Origin: an uncultured Gilliamella sp.
GTDB lineage: Bacteria; Pseudomonadota; Gammaproteobacteria; Enterobacterales; Orbaceae
DNA: 58,480 nucleotides
Direction of reading: 5' to 3'
Assembly: GCA_945271295.1 (NCBI GenBank)
Contig: CALYPG010000016.1
Location: 1 to 58,480 of the forward strand
This document shows, one piece after another, positions 38,952 through 47,428 of the stretch. The position numbers and the translations under genes were made by a program. Numbering within the stretch: position 1 is the stretch's first letter; every line of letters begins with the position of its first letter. The notes beneath the pieces are model-generated. The model saw only the letters and a program-made list of their open reading frames with translations. It was not told the DNA's origin and made no database searches.

Positions 38952-40673
38952 ATGATTGCTTTATCGTCTGTGTATATTTTAAGTTTTGCTATCATAATGT
39001 TAATCTCACATGCGGTTGCTCTATCGCCTTTGTTTATTTTAGCCTTAGCTATTGTAGTATTATTGTTCGTAGTATTAATTTTTAAAATAGACACGAAATG
39101 GTGTGCTATTTTGACAATAGTTAGCTTAATTTGTGCTTTGATATTTACTCTTATAATTGGATATAAAATTTCAGTTAATTCTCAAGTTATTAATGATATA
39201 AGTAGTGATAATATGCAAATATCTGTCACTACACCAACCCAACCCATTGAGGCGACTTCACCTAGTGAAGCAACTGTCGCTATTGATGCCGTTCCTACAG
39301 AATCGTTACAACCCGAAGAGAGTCAAATTTTTGATGGCGAAGTTAATATTTCAATACTTGACCATTTTTCAATTAATTGGAAAGCCAGCCATATTACGGC
39401 ACTTTTTACCTGTGATGAATATGGATTGCTCTATACTAGTTTGATTTTGATGATTTCAATTATAGTATCTTGCTTTGCTTATCGTTGGTTTAAGCAAGAA
39501 CAATACCATCATGGTTTATTTTATATCATCTTATTATTTATGACATTAGGTGGTGTCACGCTGGTGTATGCTAGCCATTTGATGTCTTTTTTTATTGGTA
39601 TAGAGCTATTATCAATTCCATTTGTCGGATTAATTGGTTATCAATATATACAAACTCACTCGCTTGAGGCCGCCATTAAATATATGGTTTTATCGGCAGT
39701 TGCCAGTGCATTTTTATTATTGGGTATTGCTTTTTATTATGCCAGCACCGGTGAGCTTACTTTTAGTGGATTGAGTTATCAATTATCGACCATGTCTTAT
39801 CCAAGCACATTACTATTAATGGGCGTTTGTTTAATGCTAGTGGGAATTGGTTTTAAATTATCATTAGTTCCTTTTCAACTTTGGCTTCCCGATGTCTATC
39901 AAGGTTCGCCTACAGTGGTTGCACTGTTATTTTCGGCAATAGGGAAAGTGGCGGTATTTTGTGCTGTAGCAAGGTTATTTTTACTTGCGCCTATAGTGAA
40001 TAATGAAACCATCCGCATTATTTTAGTAATTATGGCATTTTGTTCAATTTTATGGGGTAATTCATTAGCATTAATGCAAAGTAGTGTGAAAAGGTTATTA
40101 GCTTACTCATCAATTGCACATTTTGGTTATTTATTAATTGCTCTAATTGCAGTGCAGTATCAAGTGCTAGCATTAGAAACAATAGGTGTGTATTTAATTG
40201 GATATATTTTGGCCAATATCTGTATTTTAGGTGTAATTAGCCTAGAATCACATTCAGAAGAATTACAAGATCACGAAAATGAAATTGATTTGTCTGGATT
40301 ATTTTGGCGTCGTCCAATTCTTGCATTAGCAATGGGCATTGGATTGTTATCGCTAGCAGGCGCACCATTAACTGTTGGATTTGTTGGTCGCTTTTTACTG
40401 GTATTATTAGGGGTAACCGCTGAGTTATGGTGGTTGATTGGTGCTGTTGTTATTGGTAGTGCATTAGGTCTTTATTTCTATACCCGTTTAATTATAAACC
40501 TTTATATCAGACCGGTTAGTCGAGATGATCAACAAGTTGAGCGATTGAATTGGCGAGTTATTGGTTTAAGTGAACTGTTTATTGTTTTATCTGCATTAAT
40601 AATTATGCTTTGTGGTATTTATCCTAAATGGTTATTTAATTTAGTGAGTATGGCACAATATTTAACAACTTAA
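38952..40673 (+). CDS. nuoN: Complex I antiporter-like subunit NuoN with extra N-terminal loop
   Basis: 573 residues, about 85 more than E. coli NuoN (485). The surplus lies near residues 75-148, between early helices, and is acidic and rich in Ser, Thr, Pro and Glu (TTPTQPIEATSPSEATVA). From FTCDEYG onward it aligns well: E218 (Glu133), the Lys of GFKLSLVPF (Lys217) and the Lys of AIGKVAVF (Lys247) are kept, the Lys of FIGKF is Arg (Lys395) and His224 is Gln. The best conserved of the three antiporter-like subunits here. Confidence 0.92.
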   Translation: MIALSSVYILSFAIIMLISHAVALSPLFILALAIVVLLFVVLIFKIDTKWCAILTIVSLICALIFTLIIGYKISVNSQVINDISSDNMQISVTTPTQPIEATSPSEATVAIDAVPTESLQPEESQIFDGEVNISILDHFSINWKASHITALFTCDEYGLLYTSLILMISIIVSCFAYRWFKQEQYHHGLFYIILLFMTLGGVTLVYASHLMSFFIGIELLSIPFVGLIGYQYIQTHSLEAAIKYMVLSAVASAFLLLGIAFYYASTGELTFSGLSYQLSTMSYPSTLLLMGVCLMLVGIGFKLSLVPFQLWLPDVYQGSPTVVALLFSAIGKVAVFCAVARLFLLAPIVNNETIRIILVIMAFCSILWGNSLALMQSSVKRLLAYSSIAHFGYLLIALIAVQYQVLALETIGVYLIGYILANICILGVISLESHSEELQDHENEIDLSGLFWRRPILALAMGIGLLSLAGAPLTVGFVGRFLLVLLGVTAELWWLIGAVVIGSALGLYFYTRLIINLYIRPVSRDDQQVERLNWRVIGLSELFIVLSALIIMLCGIYPKWLFNLVSMAQYLTT

Positions 40674-40725
40674 TCCGGATAATTTAATTAATATTATCGA
40701 CGAATTAATCCTTATTAAATTATAT

Positions 40726-40766
40726 TTTTATACTTAAACATATAGTTATCCTGAAACATTTTGACA
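40726..40766 (+). repeat. IS30-end-like interspersed repeat, copy D
   Basis: TTTTTATACTTAAACATATAGTTATCCTGAAACATTTTGAC matches copies at 6387-6426 and 49511-49550 with few changes. It stands alone, without transposase sequence, about 30 bases before the extended -10 of yajC, the same arrangement as before mrcB. Confidence 0.68.
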
Positions 40767-40796
40767 AGAAATAGTTAATAATAGATTTATTTATTG

Positions 40797-40805
40797 TGTT
40801 ATAAT
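40797..40805 (+). promoter_or_regulatory. Extended -10 promoter for yajC-secDF
   Basis: TGT followed by a perfect TATAAT lies 40 bases before the yajC ATG. It lacks a convincing -35, as extended -10 promoters may. Confidence 0.55.
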
Positions 40806-40844
40806 TCCGAACTTTAAAAATGAATTTGAATTAAGAGGACAAGT

Positions 40845-41177
40845 ATGGACTTTTTTATCTCTAAAGCTTATGCCGATGCCGGTCAAGCATCTGAAACCAA
40901 TCCTTATTTCTTACCTATTATGCTAGTAGTGTTTGGGTTATTTTTCTATTTTATGATTATGCGTCCACAACAAAAACGCGCTAAAGCACATCGTGAATTG
41001 ATGGCAGCGATTTCTAAAGGTGATGAAGTGTTAACTAATGGTGGACTTATTGGACGAGTTTCAAAAGTTAATGAAAATGGCTACATTGCTTTAGAGTTAA
41101 ATGATACAACTGAAGTTGTGATTAAACGTGACTTTATCACCTCAGTTTTACCAAAAGGAACAATGAAATCGCTATAA
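40845..41177 (+). CDS. yajC: Preprotein translocase subunit YajC
   Basis: A 110-residue inner-membrane protein, the E. coli length: one helix (about 22-41), then MRPQQKRAKAHRELM and a small cytoplasmic domain with GDEVLTNGGLIGRV. It associates with SecDF at the SecYEG channel. The first gene of yajC-secD-secF; tgt and queA, which precede it in E. coli, are absent. The start has an AGAGGA site. Confidence 0.96.
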   Translation: MDFFISKAYADAGQASETNPYFLPIMLVVFGLFFYFMIMRPQQKRAKAHRELMAAISKGDEVLTNGGLIGRVSKVNENGYIALELNDTTEVVIKRDFITSVLPKGTMKSL

Positions 41178-41237
41178 TAAGATGTTATCTATTATAGTTC
41201 ATTGTATTAATTACCTAAACCCACAAGAGAATATGTC

Positions 41238-43094
41238 GTGTTAAACCGCTATCCTTTGTGGAAGTACATTATGTTGGTCGCCGTAATTTGCGTCGGCCTA
41301 CTTTACGCACTTCCTAATATTTATGGTGAAGATCCCGCTATACAGATCTCCGGCGCAACTGGTGCCGAAATTACTGTAACCACGCAAGATAAAGTAAAAA
41401 AATTACTAGCTGATAATCATATTGAAATCAAGTCGTTTATTTTTGAAAATAAATCTATTTTAATTCGCGTTGGCGATAACGATACGCAACTTAAAGCCAA
41501 AGAACTAATCTCAGAACAATTAGGTGATGCATACACAGTGGCGTTAAACTTAGCCCCAGCAACCCCGAAATGGCTTACTATGCTTGGTGCAGAACCAATG
41601 AAATTGGGTTTAGATTTACGAGGTGGCGTTCACTTTTTAATGGAAGTGGATATGACCACAGCATTAAATAAACTCACAGAACAATCTATTGAAAATTTAA
41701 AAGTTGAGTTTACTAACAGTAAATTAAAATATAAGGCAATAAATAAAGACATTAATCAACAAATTATCATGCAATTTGATAACAGTGATGATCGTAATAA
41801 GGCGATTACAAAGATTAATGGTTTACAGGATTTTAAAGTTACTTCTCAAAGCGAGAATAGCATTGTACTCATTATAAGCGAGCAACGTTTACAACAAGCT
41901 AAAAGTGATGCAGTTCAACAAAATATCACGATTTTACGTAATCGTGTCAATCAGTTAGGTGTAGCTGAACCCATTGTGCAACGTCAAGGTGCCGATCGAA
42001 TTGTGGTTGAGTTACCTGGTATTCAAGATACTGCTTTAGCTAAACGTATTTTAGGTGCAACTGCAACACTTGAATTTAGACAAGTAAATGAAGATAACAC
42101 TCCAAATTTAGCTGCCATTATCAATGGTGAGATGCGTGTACCATATGGTTCTGAAATTAAATATATGGCAAATGGTCGTCCGGTTTTATTGTATAAACGT
42201 ACGGTATTAACAGGCGATCATATAACTGACTCTTCATTTAGAGCCAATGAATATAGCCAACCAGAGGTTTCTATTACGCTTGATAGTGCTGGTGGTAAGA
42301 CCATGTTTAACTTTACTCAAAAAAATCTTCATAAAGCGATGGCAACGCTATTTGTCGAATACAAAGATACAGGTAAACGTGACGAAAATGATAAACCAAT
42401 ACTAGAAAAACAAGAGCAAGTTATTAATGTTGCGACTATTCAAGGTATTTTTAGTGATCGTTTCCAAGTTACAGGAATTAATAATATTGATGAAGCTAAA
42501 AACTTGTCACTATTATTACGCGCAGGAGCCTTAATTGCACCAATTCAAATTATAGAAGAACGAACAGTAGGGCCTTCTATGGGGCAAGAAAATATAACCC
42601 AAGGTTTAGAGTCTTGTGTCTGGGGACTATTAATTTCTGTTATCTTTATGTTAGTTATGTACCGTTTATTTGGTGTTTTTGCTAGCCTTGCTTTAGTAGC
42701 TAACTTAATTTTAATTGTAGGTGCGATGTCTTTATTACCTGGCGCAACATTAAGTATGCCAGGTATTGCAGGTATTGTACTAACAGTAGGTATGGCGGTT
42801 GATGCTAACGTACTAATTAATGAACGAATCAAAGAGGAACTAAGTAATGGCCGCGGTGTGCAGCATGCAATCAATGAGGGTTATGCTGGCGCGTGGAGTA
42901 GTATTTTTGATGCCAATATTACGACGTTAATTACTGCTGTTATCCTTTATGCTGTTGGTACCGGCTCAATAAAAGGCTTCGCAATTACATTAGGTATTGG
43001 TATTTTAACATCGATGTTTACATCAATCGTTGGTACACGTGCCTTAGCCAATCTTATTTATGGCGGTCGTCGCGTTAATAAGTTATCAATTTAG
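41238..43094 (+). CDS. secD: Protein translocase subunit SecD
   Basis: A 618-residue RND-like membrane protein (E. coli 615): helix 1 (about 9-27), a large periplasmic region including P1 with LGLDLRGGVHFLMEVD, and a C-terminal five-helix bundle with VGMAVDANVLINERIKEE, the D519-type proton-path motif. With SecF it uses proton-motive force to pull exported proteins into the periplasm. Start is GTG at 41238. Confidence 0.97.
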   Translation: MLNRYPLWKYIMLVAVICVGLLYALPNIYGEDPAIQISGATGAEITVTTQDKVKKLLADNHIEIKSFIFENKSILIRVGDNDTQLKAKELISEQLGDAYTVALNLAPATPKWLTMLGAEPMKLGLDLRGGVHFLMEVDMTTALNKLTEQSIENLKVEFTNSKLKYKAINKDINQQIIMQFDNSDDRNKAITKINGLQDFKVTSQSENSIVLIISEQRLQQAKSDAVQQNITILRNRVNQLGVAEPIVQRQGADRIVVELPGIQDTALAKRILGATATLEFRQVNEDNTPNLAAIINGEMRVPYGSEIKYMANGRPVLLYKRTVLTGDHITDSSFRANEYSQPEVSITLDSAGGKTMFNFTQKNLHKAMATLFVEYKDTGKRDENDKPILEKQEQVINVATIQGIFSDRFQVTGINNIDEAKNLSLLLRAGALIAPIQIIEERTVGPSMGQENITQGLESCVWGLLISVIFMLVMYRLFGVFASLALVANLILIVGAMSLLPGATLSMPGIAGIVLTVGMAVDANVLINERIKEELSNGRGVQHAINEGYAGAWSSIFDANITTLITAVILYAVGTGSIKGFAITLGIGILTSMFTSIVGTRALANLIYGGRRVNKLSI

Positions 43095-43103
43095 AGGTTT
43101 ATT

Positions 43104-44105
43104 GTGGTTATTAATAAAAAAGAAAATCATGATGTTAGAGATTTAAATCATGGTCGCAGAGTCCTCGATTTTTTAAAATTTGGTTTCATTGCGTTTGTTA
43201 TTTCAATGTTATTAGTTGTGGCATCGTTTGTTGTGATTTTTATCAAAGGTTTTAATTTAGGCCAAGATTTTACAGGTGGTACAACTGTCGAATTGACAGT
43301 GACAAAATCAATTGACCTTGATGACCTTCGTAAAAGTCTACGTGAAGCAGGTTATCATGAGCCTGTTGTTCAATATTATGGTAGCAGCAAAGATGTCATT
43401 ATTCGTTTAGCTACAGACAAACAAGAAGGCGGAACGGTATCATCAACAATTGATAATGCTTTAGGTACTAAAATTTCCAATTTGATACATAAAGATATTG
43501 ATGCTAATGCCCAAATTAAACGCATTGAATTTGTAGGGCCAACAGTTGGGGCCGAACTTGCTCAAGACGGTATTTTGGCGATTTGTGCTGCGTTAGTATG
43601 TATCTTGATCTATATAGCCTTCCGTTTTGAATGGCGATTTGGTACTGGTGCTGTAGTTGCGTTAGCGCATGACGTAGTTATCACTGCCGGTTATTTGTCT
43701 CTGTTTGGTCGAGAGTTAGATCTTACTATTATTGCTGCAATGTTATCAATAATTGGTTACTCACTTAATGATACTATTGTGGTATTTGATCGTATTCGTG
43801 AAAACTTTAGAAAAATTCGTCGAGCTTCACCTTATGATGTAATTAATATTTCATTAACCCAAACATTACATCGAACATTAATGACCTCAGGAACAACACT
43901 TGCTGTAGTTATTATTCTTTATATTTTTGGTGGTTCTATGTTAAAAGGGTTTTCTGAGACATTAGGCGTTGGGATTTTACTTGGTACCATCTCTTCAATT
44001 TATGTAGCTGCATACATGTCACTTAAATTAGGTGTCAAGCGCGAACACTTTATGCCACCAAAAATTGAAGCAGAAGGCGCTGATCAACCTTCTATTTTGC
44101 GTTAA
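43104..44105 (+). CDS. secF: Protein translocase subunit SecF
   Basis: A 333-residue partner of SecD (E. coli 323) with helix 1 near residues 23-46, the D1 motif FNLGQDFTGGT, and the RND helix motif GYSLNDTIVVFDRIRENFR. Start is GTG at 43104, nine bases after secD. A hairpin terminator follows. Confidence 0.97.
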   Translation: MVINKKENHDVRDLNHGRRVLDFLKFGFIAFVISMLLVVASFVVIFIKGFNLGQDFTGGTTVELTVTKSIDLDDLRKSLREAGYHEPVVQYYGSSKDVIIRLATDKQEGGTVSSTIDNALGTKISNLIHKDIDANAQIKRIEFVGPTVGAELAQDGILAICAALVCILIYIAFRFEWRFGTGAVVALAHDVVITAGYLSLFGRELDLTIIAAMLSIIGYSLNDTIVVFDRIRENFRKIRRASPYDVINISLTQTLHRTLMTSGTTLAVVIILYIFGGSMLKGFSETLGVGILLGTISSIYVAAYMSLKLGVKREHFMPPKIEAEGADQPSILR

Positions 44106-44114
44106 TTTTTTATG

Positions 44115-44137
44115 CTCTGCCATTTTAGTTGGCAGAG
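44115..44137 (+). terminator. Terminator after secF
   Basis: CTCTGCCA / TTTTAGT / TGGCAGAG forms an 8-base-pair stem, followed by TGTTATTT. It begins 10 bases after the secF stop. Confidence 0.75.
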
Positions 44138-44234
44138 TGTTATTTGATTGCATTTTAAACAAATAAAATCAAATAGATTGACACATTTCATCTTGTTGCA
44201 TATTATTAGTCGCAGTTTTTGTTCCTTTCTTATT

Positions 44235-44310
44235 GGGGCCATAGCTCAGCTGGGAGAGCGCAACGCTGGCAGCGTTGAGGTCAGGGGTTCGATCCCCCTT
44301 GGCTCCACCA
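44235..44310 (+). tRNA. tRNA-Ala (anticodon GGC)
   Basis: A 76-base cloverleaf with acceptor GGGGCCA/TGGCTCC, anticodon GGC in CTGGCAG, T-loop GTTCGAT and encoded CCA. Its CCACCA end starts a 132-base direct repeat, and a P4-type integrase remnant follows, marking it as an integration site. Confidence 0.97.
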
Positions 44311-44436
44311 ATTAACTATTTCGCAAGATTCTTTTAAACCCACTAAAGCACACCAAACCCAGTAATAACAAGCTTTAAAGGTTATTTTAGTATTCCGTAA
44401 GTATCAGTAAGATACATTTACATTCATATTTTTTAG
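44305..44436 (+). repeat. 132-base direct repeat, copy 1 (probable attL)
   Basis: Starting at the CCACCA end of tRNA-Ala, these 132 bases recur without any difference I could find at 45067-45198. The two copies bracket the truncated integrase. The first includes the tRNA end, so it is probably the tRNA-side attachment region of an integrated element. Confidence 0.9.
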
Positions 44437-44485
44437 GACTATATTAAGGACTACGCGGACATAGTCCTATAATTTCATAGTCCTA
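44434..44485 (+). promoter_or_regulatory. Array of four AGGACTA boxes upstream of the integrase
   Basis: Four near-identical boxes lie in 52 bases: TAGGACTAT (44434), AAGGACTA (44446), then inverted ATAGTCCTA (44461) and ATAGTCCTA (44477). Two point each way, the layout of an operator or of integrase arm sites. They end 12 bases before the original integrase ATG. Confidence 0.5.
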
Positions 44486-44497
44486 AAAGGTGAAAGT

Positions 44498-45099
44498 ATG
44501 CCTAAAAAATAGCTCCAATGACTGATACACAAATTAAGAACGCCAAGCCACAAAGTAAGGATTATCCTATTTATGATGGAAATGGTTTGCTTTTGCTTAT
44601 CAAGTCAACAGGGACAAAAATATGGCAATTTAGATATTATCGTCCTATAACGAATAATAGGAATACGGTCAGTTTTGGTAGTTATCCCGAAGTTTCACTA
44701 CAGCAAGCGCGAAAACAACGCGACGAAGCACGCGAGTTAATTATGCAAGGCATAGACCCACAAGAGCATAAAGCCGAGCAGAAACAGCGAAAACAAGAAG
44801 AAATAAGTAGCACCTTTAGAAAGATTTCCACTGATTGGTTTCAGGTCAAAAGTGGTAAAGGGTTAACAGAAAGTACACTAAAAAGAACGTGGGAATCATT
44901 AGAACTACATCTATTCCCTTATATTGGTGACAAGTCTATTTTTAAATTAAAAGCCAAAGACTTTATGAAAACAATGGAGCCATTGAGGGCTAACGGCAAG
45001 TTAGAAACAATCAAAAGACTTTGTCAGCGCATTAATGAAATTATGTTCTATGCGGTTAATATTGGACCACCAATTAACTATTTCGCAAGATTCTTTTAA
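44498..45099 (+). pseudogene. P4-type tyrosine integrase, frameshifted and truncated
   Basis: The N-terminal ~185 residues of a P4/CP4-57-type integrase: DUF4102 arm-binding domain (YPIYDGNGLLLLIKSTGTKIW, SFGSYPEVSLQQAR) and the start of the core-binding domain. Two lesions: the ATGCCTAAAAAATAG start lacks one A of the run needed to read MPKKIAPM, so only the ATG at 44518 stays in frame; and at 45066/45067 the frame runs into direct repeat copy 2, adding a nonsense tail (PPINYFARFF). The catalytic domain (~200 residues) is absent. Confidence 0.9.
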
Positions 45100-45198
45100 A
45101 CCCACTAAAGCACACCAAACCCAGTAATAACAAGCTTTAAAGGTTATTTTAGTATTCCGTAAGTATCAGTAAGATACATTTACATTCATATTTTTTAG
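45067..45198 (+). repeat. 132-base direct repeat, copy 2
   Basis: Identical to 44305-44436, offset 762 bases. The junction with the integrase frame is at 45066/45067. Downstream, ATGGCTAGAAAAACCACACC (45261) looks like the first seven codons (MARKTTP) of another P4-type integrase, after which similarity ends; tandem or successive integrations at this tRNA would explain it. Confidence 0.88.
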
Positions 45199-45304
45199 TT
45201 ATATGATTAGTTATATTGATATGGTATATCTATATACCGTATACCTAAAAGATTCTAATTATGGCTAGAAAAACCACACCATATCTTGTAACCGCAATTT
45301 ATTG

Positions 45305-46102
45305 CTAAGCTAATTTTTCTAAATCTTCACGGCACCATTTACGGCGATATTCCAGATCATTATTCATTAAATAAAAACCATTACCATGATCCGGTAAATC
45401 TAATTGACCATTTATTGCTTTTTCAATTAAATCTAACTGTGCTTTTAATTGTACTTTCACTGTTTTAGTGTTCGAATCTTTTAATAGAGAATGGGGAGGC
45501 TGAATTGCTTTTTTATCTATATGGGATATAAATTCTAAAAATGACTTTTTCATTGCATCATAACTGTCATAATCTTTTTGATAAGAAATTTCGAAATCAT
45601 TATTTCCAATTACACCAAACTCCACAAATAATCTATAGCCTCTAACATATATTAGTTGATCAATGTTTGGCATATCTGACAAGTTTAAAAAACTCCATTC
45701 TAAATCTTTTAAATCTTTAAGGCATGAATTACGACAAGCTTCAAGATCAACGTTTTCTACCATGTAAAACCCTATGCCTTCGTCGGGTAAATCTAGCTGA
45801 CCATCTATCGCTTTTTCAATTAAATTTAACCGAGCTTCGCATTGTGCTTTGTCTGAGGCCCTTCGAATATTTCTAAATAAAGGCGGAGTTTCTTTGATTT
45901 CTTTTTTATCGGTAAAGGCTCTAAACGCTAAAAATGATTTCTCCATAGCATTATAAGAATTATAGTCTTTGTAAAAAGATAGTTCAAAATCTTGATCGCC
46001 AATAACGCCAAAAACAACATATAATCGATTATCCTCAACAAATATTTGTTGATAGATCCAATTCATATCTGGCAAATTAATAAAACTCCATTCTTGATAC
46101 AT
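45305..46102 (-). CDS. Hypothetical protein with two tandem homologous halves
   Basis: 265 residues consisting of two ~130-residue copies. The halves share EWSFINLPDM / EWSFLNLSDM, LYVVFGVIGDQDFELSFYKDY / LFVEFGVIGNNDFEISYQKDY, and LNLIEKAIDGQLDLPDEGIGFY / LDLIEKAINGQLDLPDHGNGFY. There is no signal peptide or membrane helix. I do not recognise the family. Cytoplasmic, acidic, duplicated proteins in accessory blocks are often immunity proteins against peptide or protein toxins; that is inference only. It lies just right of the tRNA-Ala element. Confidence 0.75.
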   Translation of the reverse strand: MYQEWSFINLPDMNWIYQQIFVEDNRLYVVFGVIGDQDFELSFYKDYNSYNAMEKSFLAFRAFTDKKEIKETPPLFRNIRRASDKAQCEARLNLIEKAIDGQLDLPDEGIGFYMVENVDLEACRNSCLKDLKDLEWSFLNLSDMPNIDQLIYVRGYRLFVEFGVIGNNDFEISYQKDYDSYDAMKKSFLEFISHIDKKAIQPPHSLLKDSNTKTVKVQLKAQLDLIEKAINGQLDLPDHGNGFYLMNNDLEYRRKWCREDLEKLA

Positions 46103-46374
46103 AATATAATTTTCCTGTTATCAGGCAAAATAATCGCTTTTTTACACTTACTAGATACCTTAAAAGTTGAGAGCATGCTTGTTAATGCAAAATTTGTGTT
46201 GATTGCAAAACAACCAATAAAATATAACCAGTAGAATATATGTTCTCGGATTGAAAATAATTAAATGACTTGCTATTACTTCTAAATAATGATTATAAGT
46301 CTCTTTGCTAAACTATTTGCCAACCTCTAGATTTTGCAAATGACAACCACTTATCAAATTGCCTGTTCGCTAAT

Positions 46375-46725
46375 TCACCAAGGGTAATCATCGGTTTTTC
46401 GAAACCATGAAAATTCATAATCTTCAATATATTCAAGTTTTGATGTCAACTTACAACACCATTTATAGGGTTTAAATTTATAGGGATTAGGAATAACATA
46501 TCCTTCAGAGAAAACATATTCTGGCAAAGTTTCATCAATTGGCATATATAAATATATATAGTCACCGTCTTTTAAAAAAACAGTATCGCCAAGAAAGTTG
46601 ATTACTTCATCTGTCTGGGTTAAACCAACAATATCTAAGTCTATAACTCGCTCATTATCAAAATCCGCATATATCCTATCATTCAATCCTTTATATACTT
46701 CTCGGTAAACATCATTAACAGCCAC
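46375..46725 (-). CDS. Hypothetical small acidic protein, immunity-like
   Basis: 116 residues, acidic and aromatic, with no membrane segment. It begins at GTG 46725 preceded by a GAGGAG site at good spacing. The sequence (VINFLGDTVFLKDGDYIYLYMP, EYIEDYEFSWFRKTDDYPW) has the look of small cytoplasmic immunity proteins, but I cannot name a family. No toxin gene is adjacent. A short overlapping frame at 46308-46418 has protein-like sequence too. Confidence 0.6.
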   Translation of the reverse strand: MAVNDVYREVYKGLNDRIYADFDNERVIDLDIVGLTQTDEVINFLGDTVFLKDGDYIYLYMPIDETLPEYVFSEGYVIPNPYKFKPYKWCCKLTSKLEYIEDYEFSWFRKTDDYPW

Positions 46726-47037
46726 TTATCGCTCCTCTACTTGCTAAATAGTTAGCTCATCAACATTTTGTTTATTGATAAAAAAATCGCTAAATTGCGT
46801 TTTTGGGATACTTGAAACGATATTTAATTGTGAAATCAGAAAATACTGTTACAACTTTAATAATTATACATTCACAATAAATATATACAAAAATAGCGTG
46901 ATATATATTTTTAATAAAAATCTAAATATTTTAATTAAAATAATGAATTTTGTTATATAAGCAATAGTGTTATTATTTATATAATTTTGTATAACCATAA
47001 ATCAAGTTTATAGCTAATTACTAAAAAGGGAATGAAG
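46726..47037. other. AT-rich spacer
   Basis: About 310 very AT-rich bases between the divergent 116-residue protein gene and the zinc-ribbon gene. I see no gene, repeat or convincing promoter beyond scattered TATAAT-like strings. Confidence 0.5.
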
Positions 47038-47340
47038 ATGAAATTTTGTGCAGCTTGTTCAATGCCTCTTGAAAAAGAGGAATTTATAGCACTCCATAAT
47101 ACGGATGGCGATTTTTGCATTTATTGTGTTGATGACCAAAAACAAGTAAAGTCATGTGAGGATATTTTTAAAGGTGGTGTACAGTATTTTATTAATGAAG
47201 AAAATTTCTCTAAAGAATATGCTGAAAAAGTCGTTAGAAAAAACATGACGTTGCTCCCTTACTGGAAAAATAATCCGTCAGCTTGCTTAAAAGGTGAAAT
47301 GCTTTCCGATGAGGAATTTAAAAAACTGTTTTGTGAATAA
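47038..47340 (+). CDS. Small zinc-ribbon domain protein
   Basis: 100 residues from the second of two close ATGs (47038), which is properly spaced from AAAGGGA. Two Cys pairs, CAAC near the start and CIYC after ~17 residues, form a probable zinc ribbon, followed by a helical region with EKVVRKNMTLLPYW. It matches the general 'putative zinc ribbon' family often found beside transcription regulators. Role unknown; a DNA- or protein-binding accessory is likely. Confidence 0.75.
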   Translation: MKFCAACSMPLEKEEFIALHNTDGDFCIYCVDDQKQVKSCEDIFKGGVQYFINEENFSKEYAEKVVRKNMTLLPYWKNNPSACLKGEMLSDEEFKKLFCE

Positions 47341-47428
47341 TATTCATTAATGTAAATAATTGTGTCAAAACTAGTTTTGCTAATTAATTTAGACACAATT
47401 ACAGGTCATTACTAGGAAATACAATATT

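Noticed and set aside
34743-40673. Mrp antiporter or hydrogenase-4/formate hydrogenlyase membrane genes.
   Set aside because: NuoJ and NuoK lengths, the NIDSLSEMKG tail of NuoK, the lateral helix of NuoL and the J-K-L-M-N order are those of complex I.
46046-46234. 62-codon plus-strand frame upstream of the duplicated protein gene.
   Set aside because: It overlaps the start of the real gene antisense and ends in AT-rich spacer; no recognisable sequence.
46775-46960. 61-codon plus-strand frame.
   Set aside because: Asn/Ile/Lys-rich translation of a very AT-rich spacer, without a ribosome-binding site.
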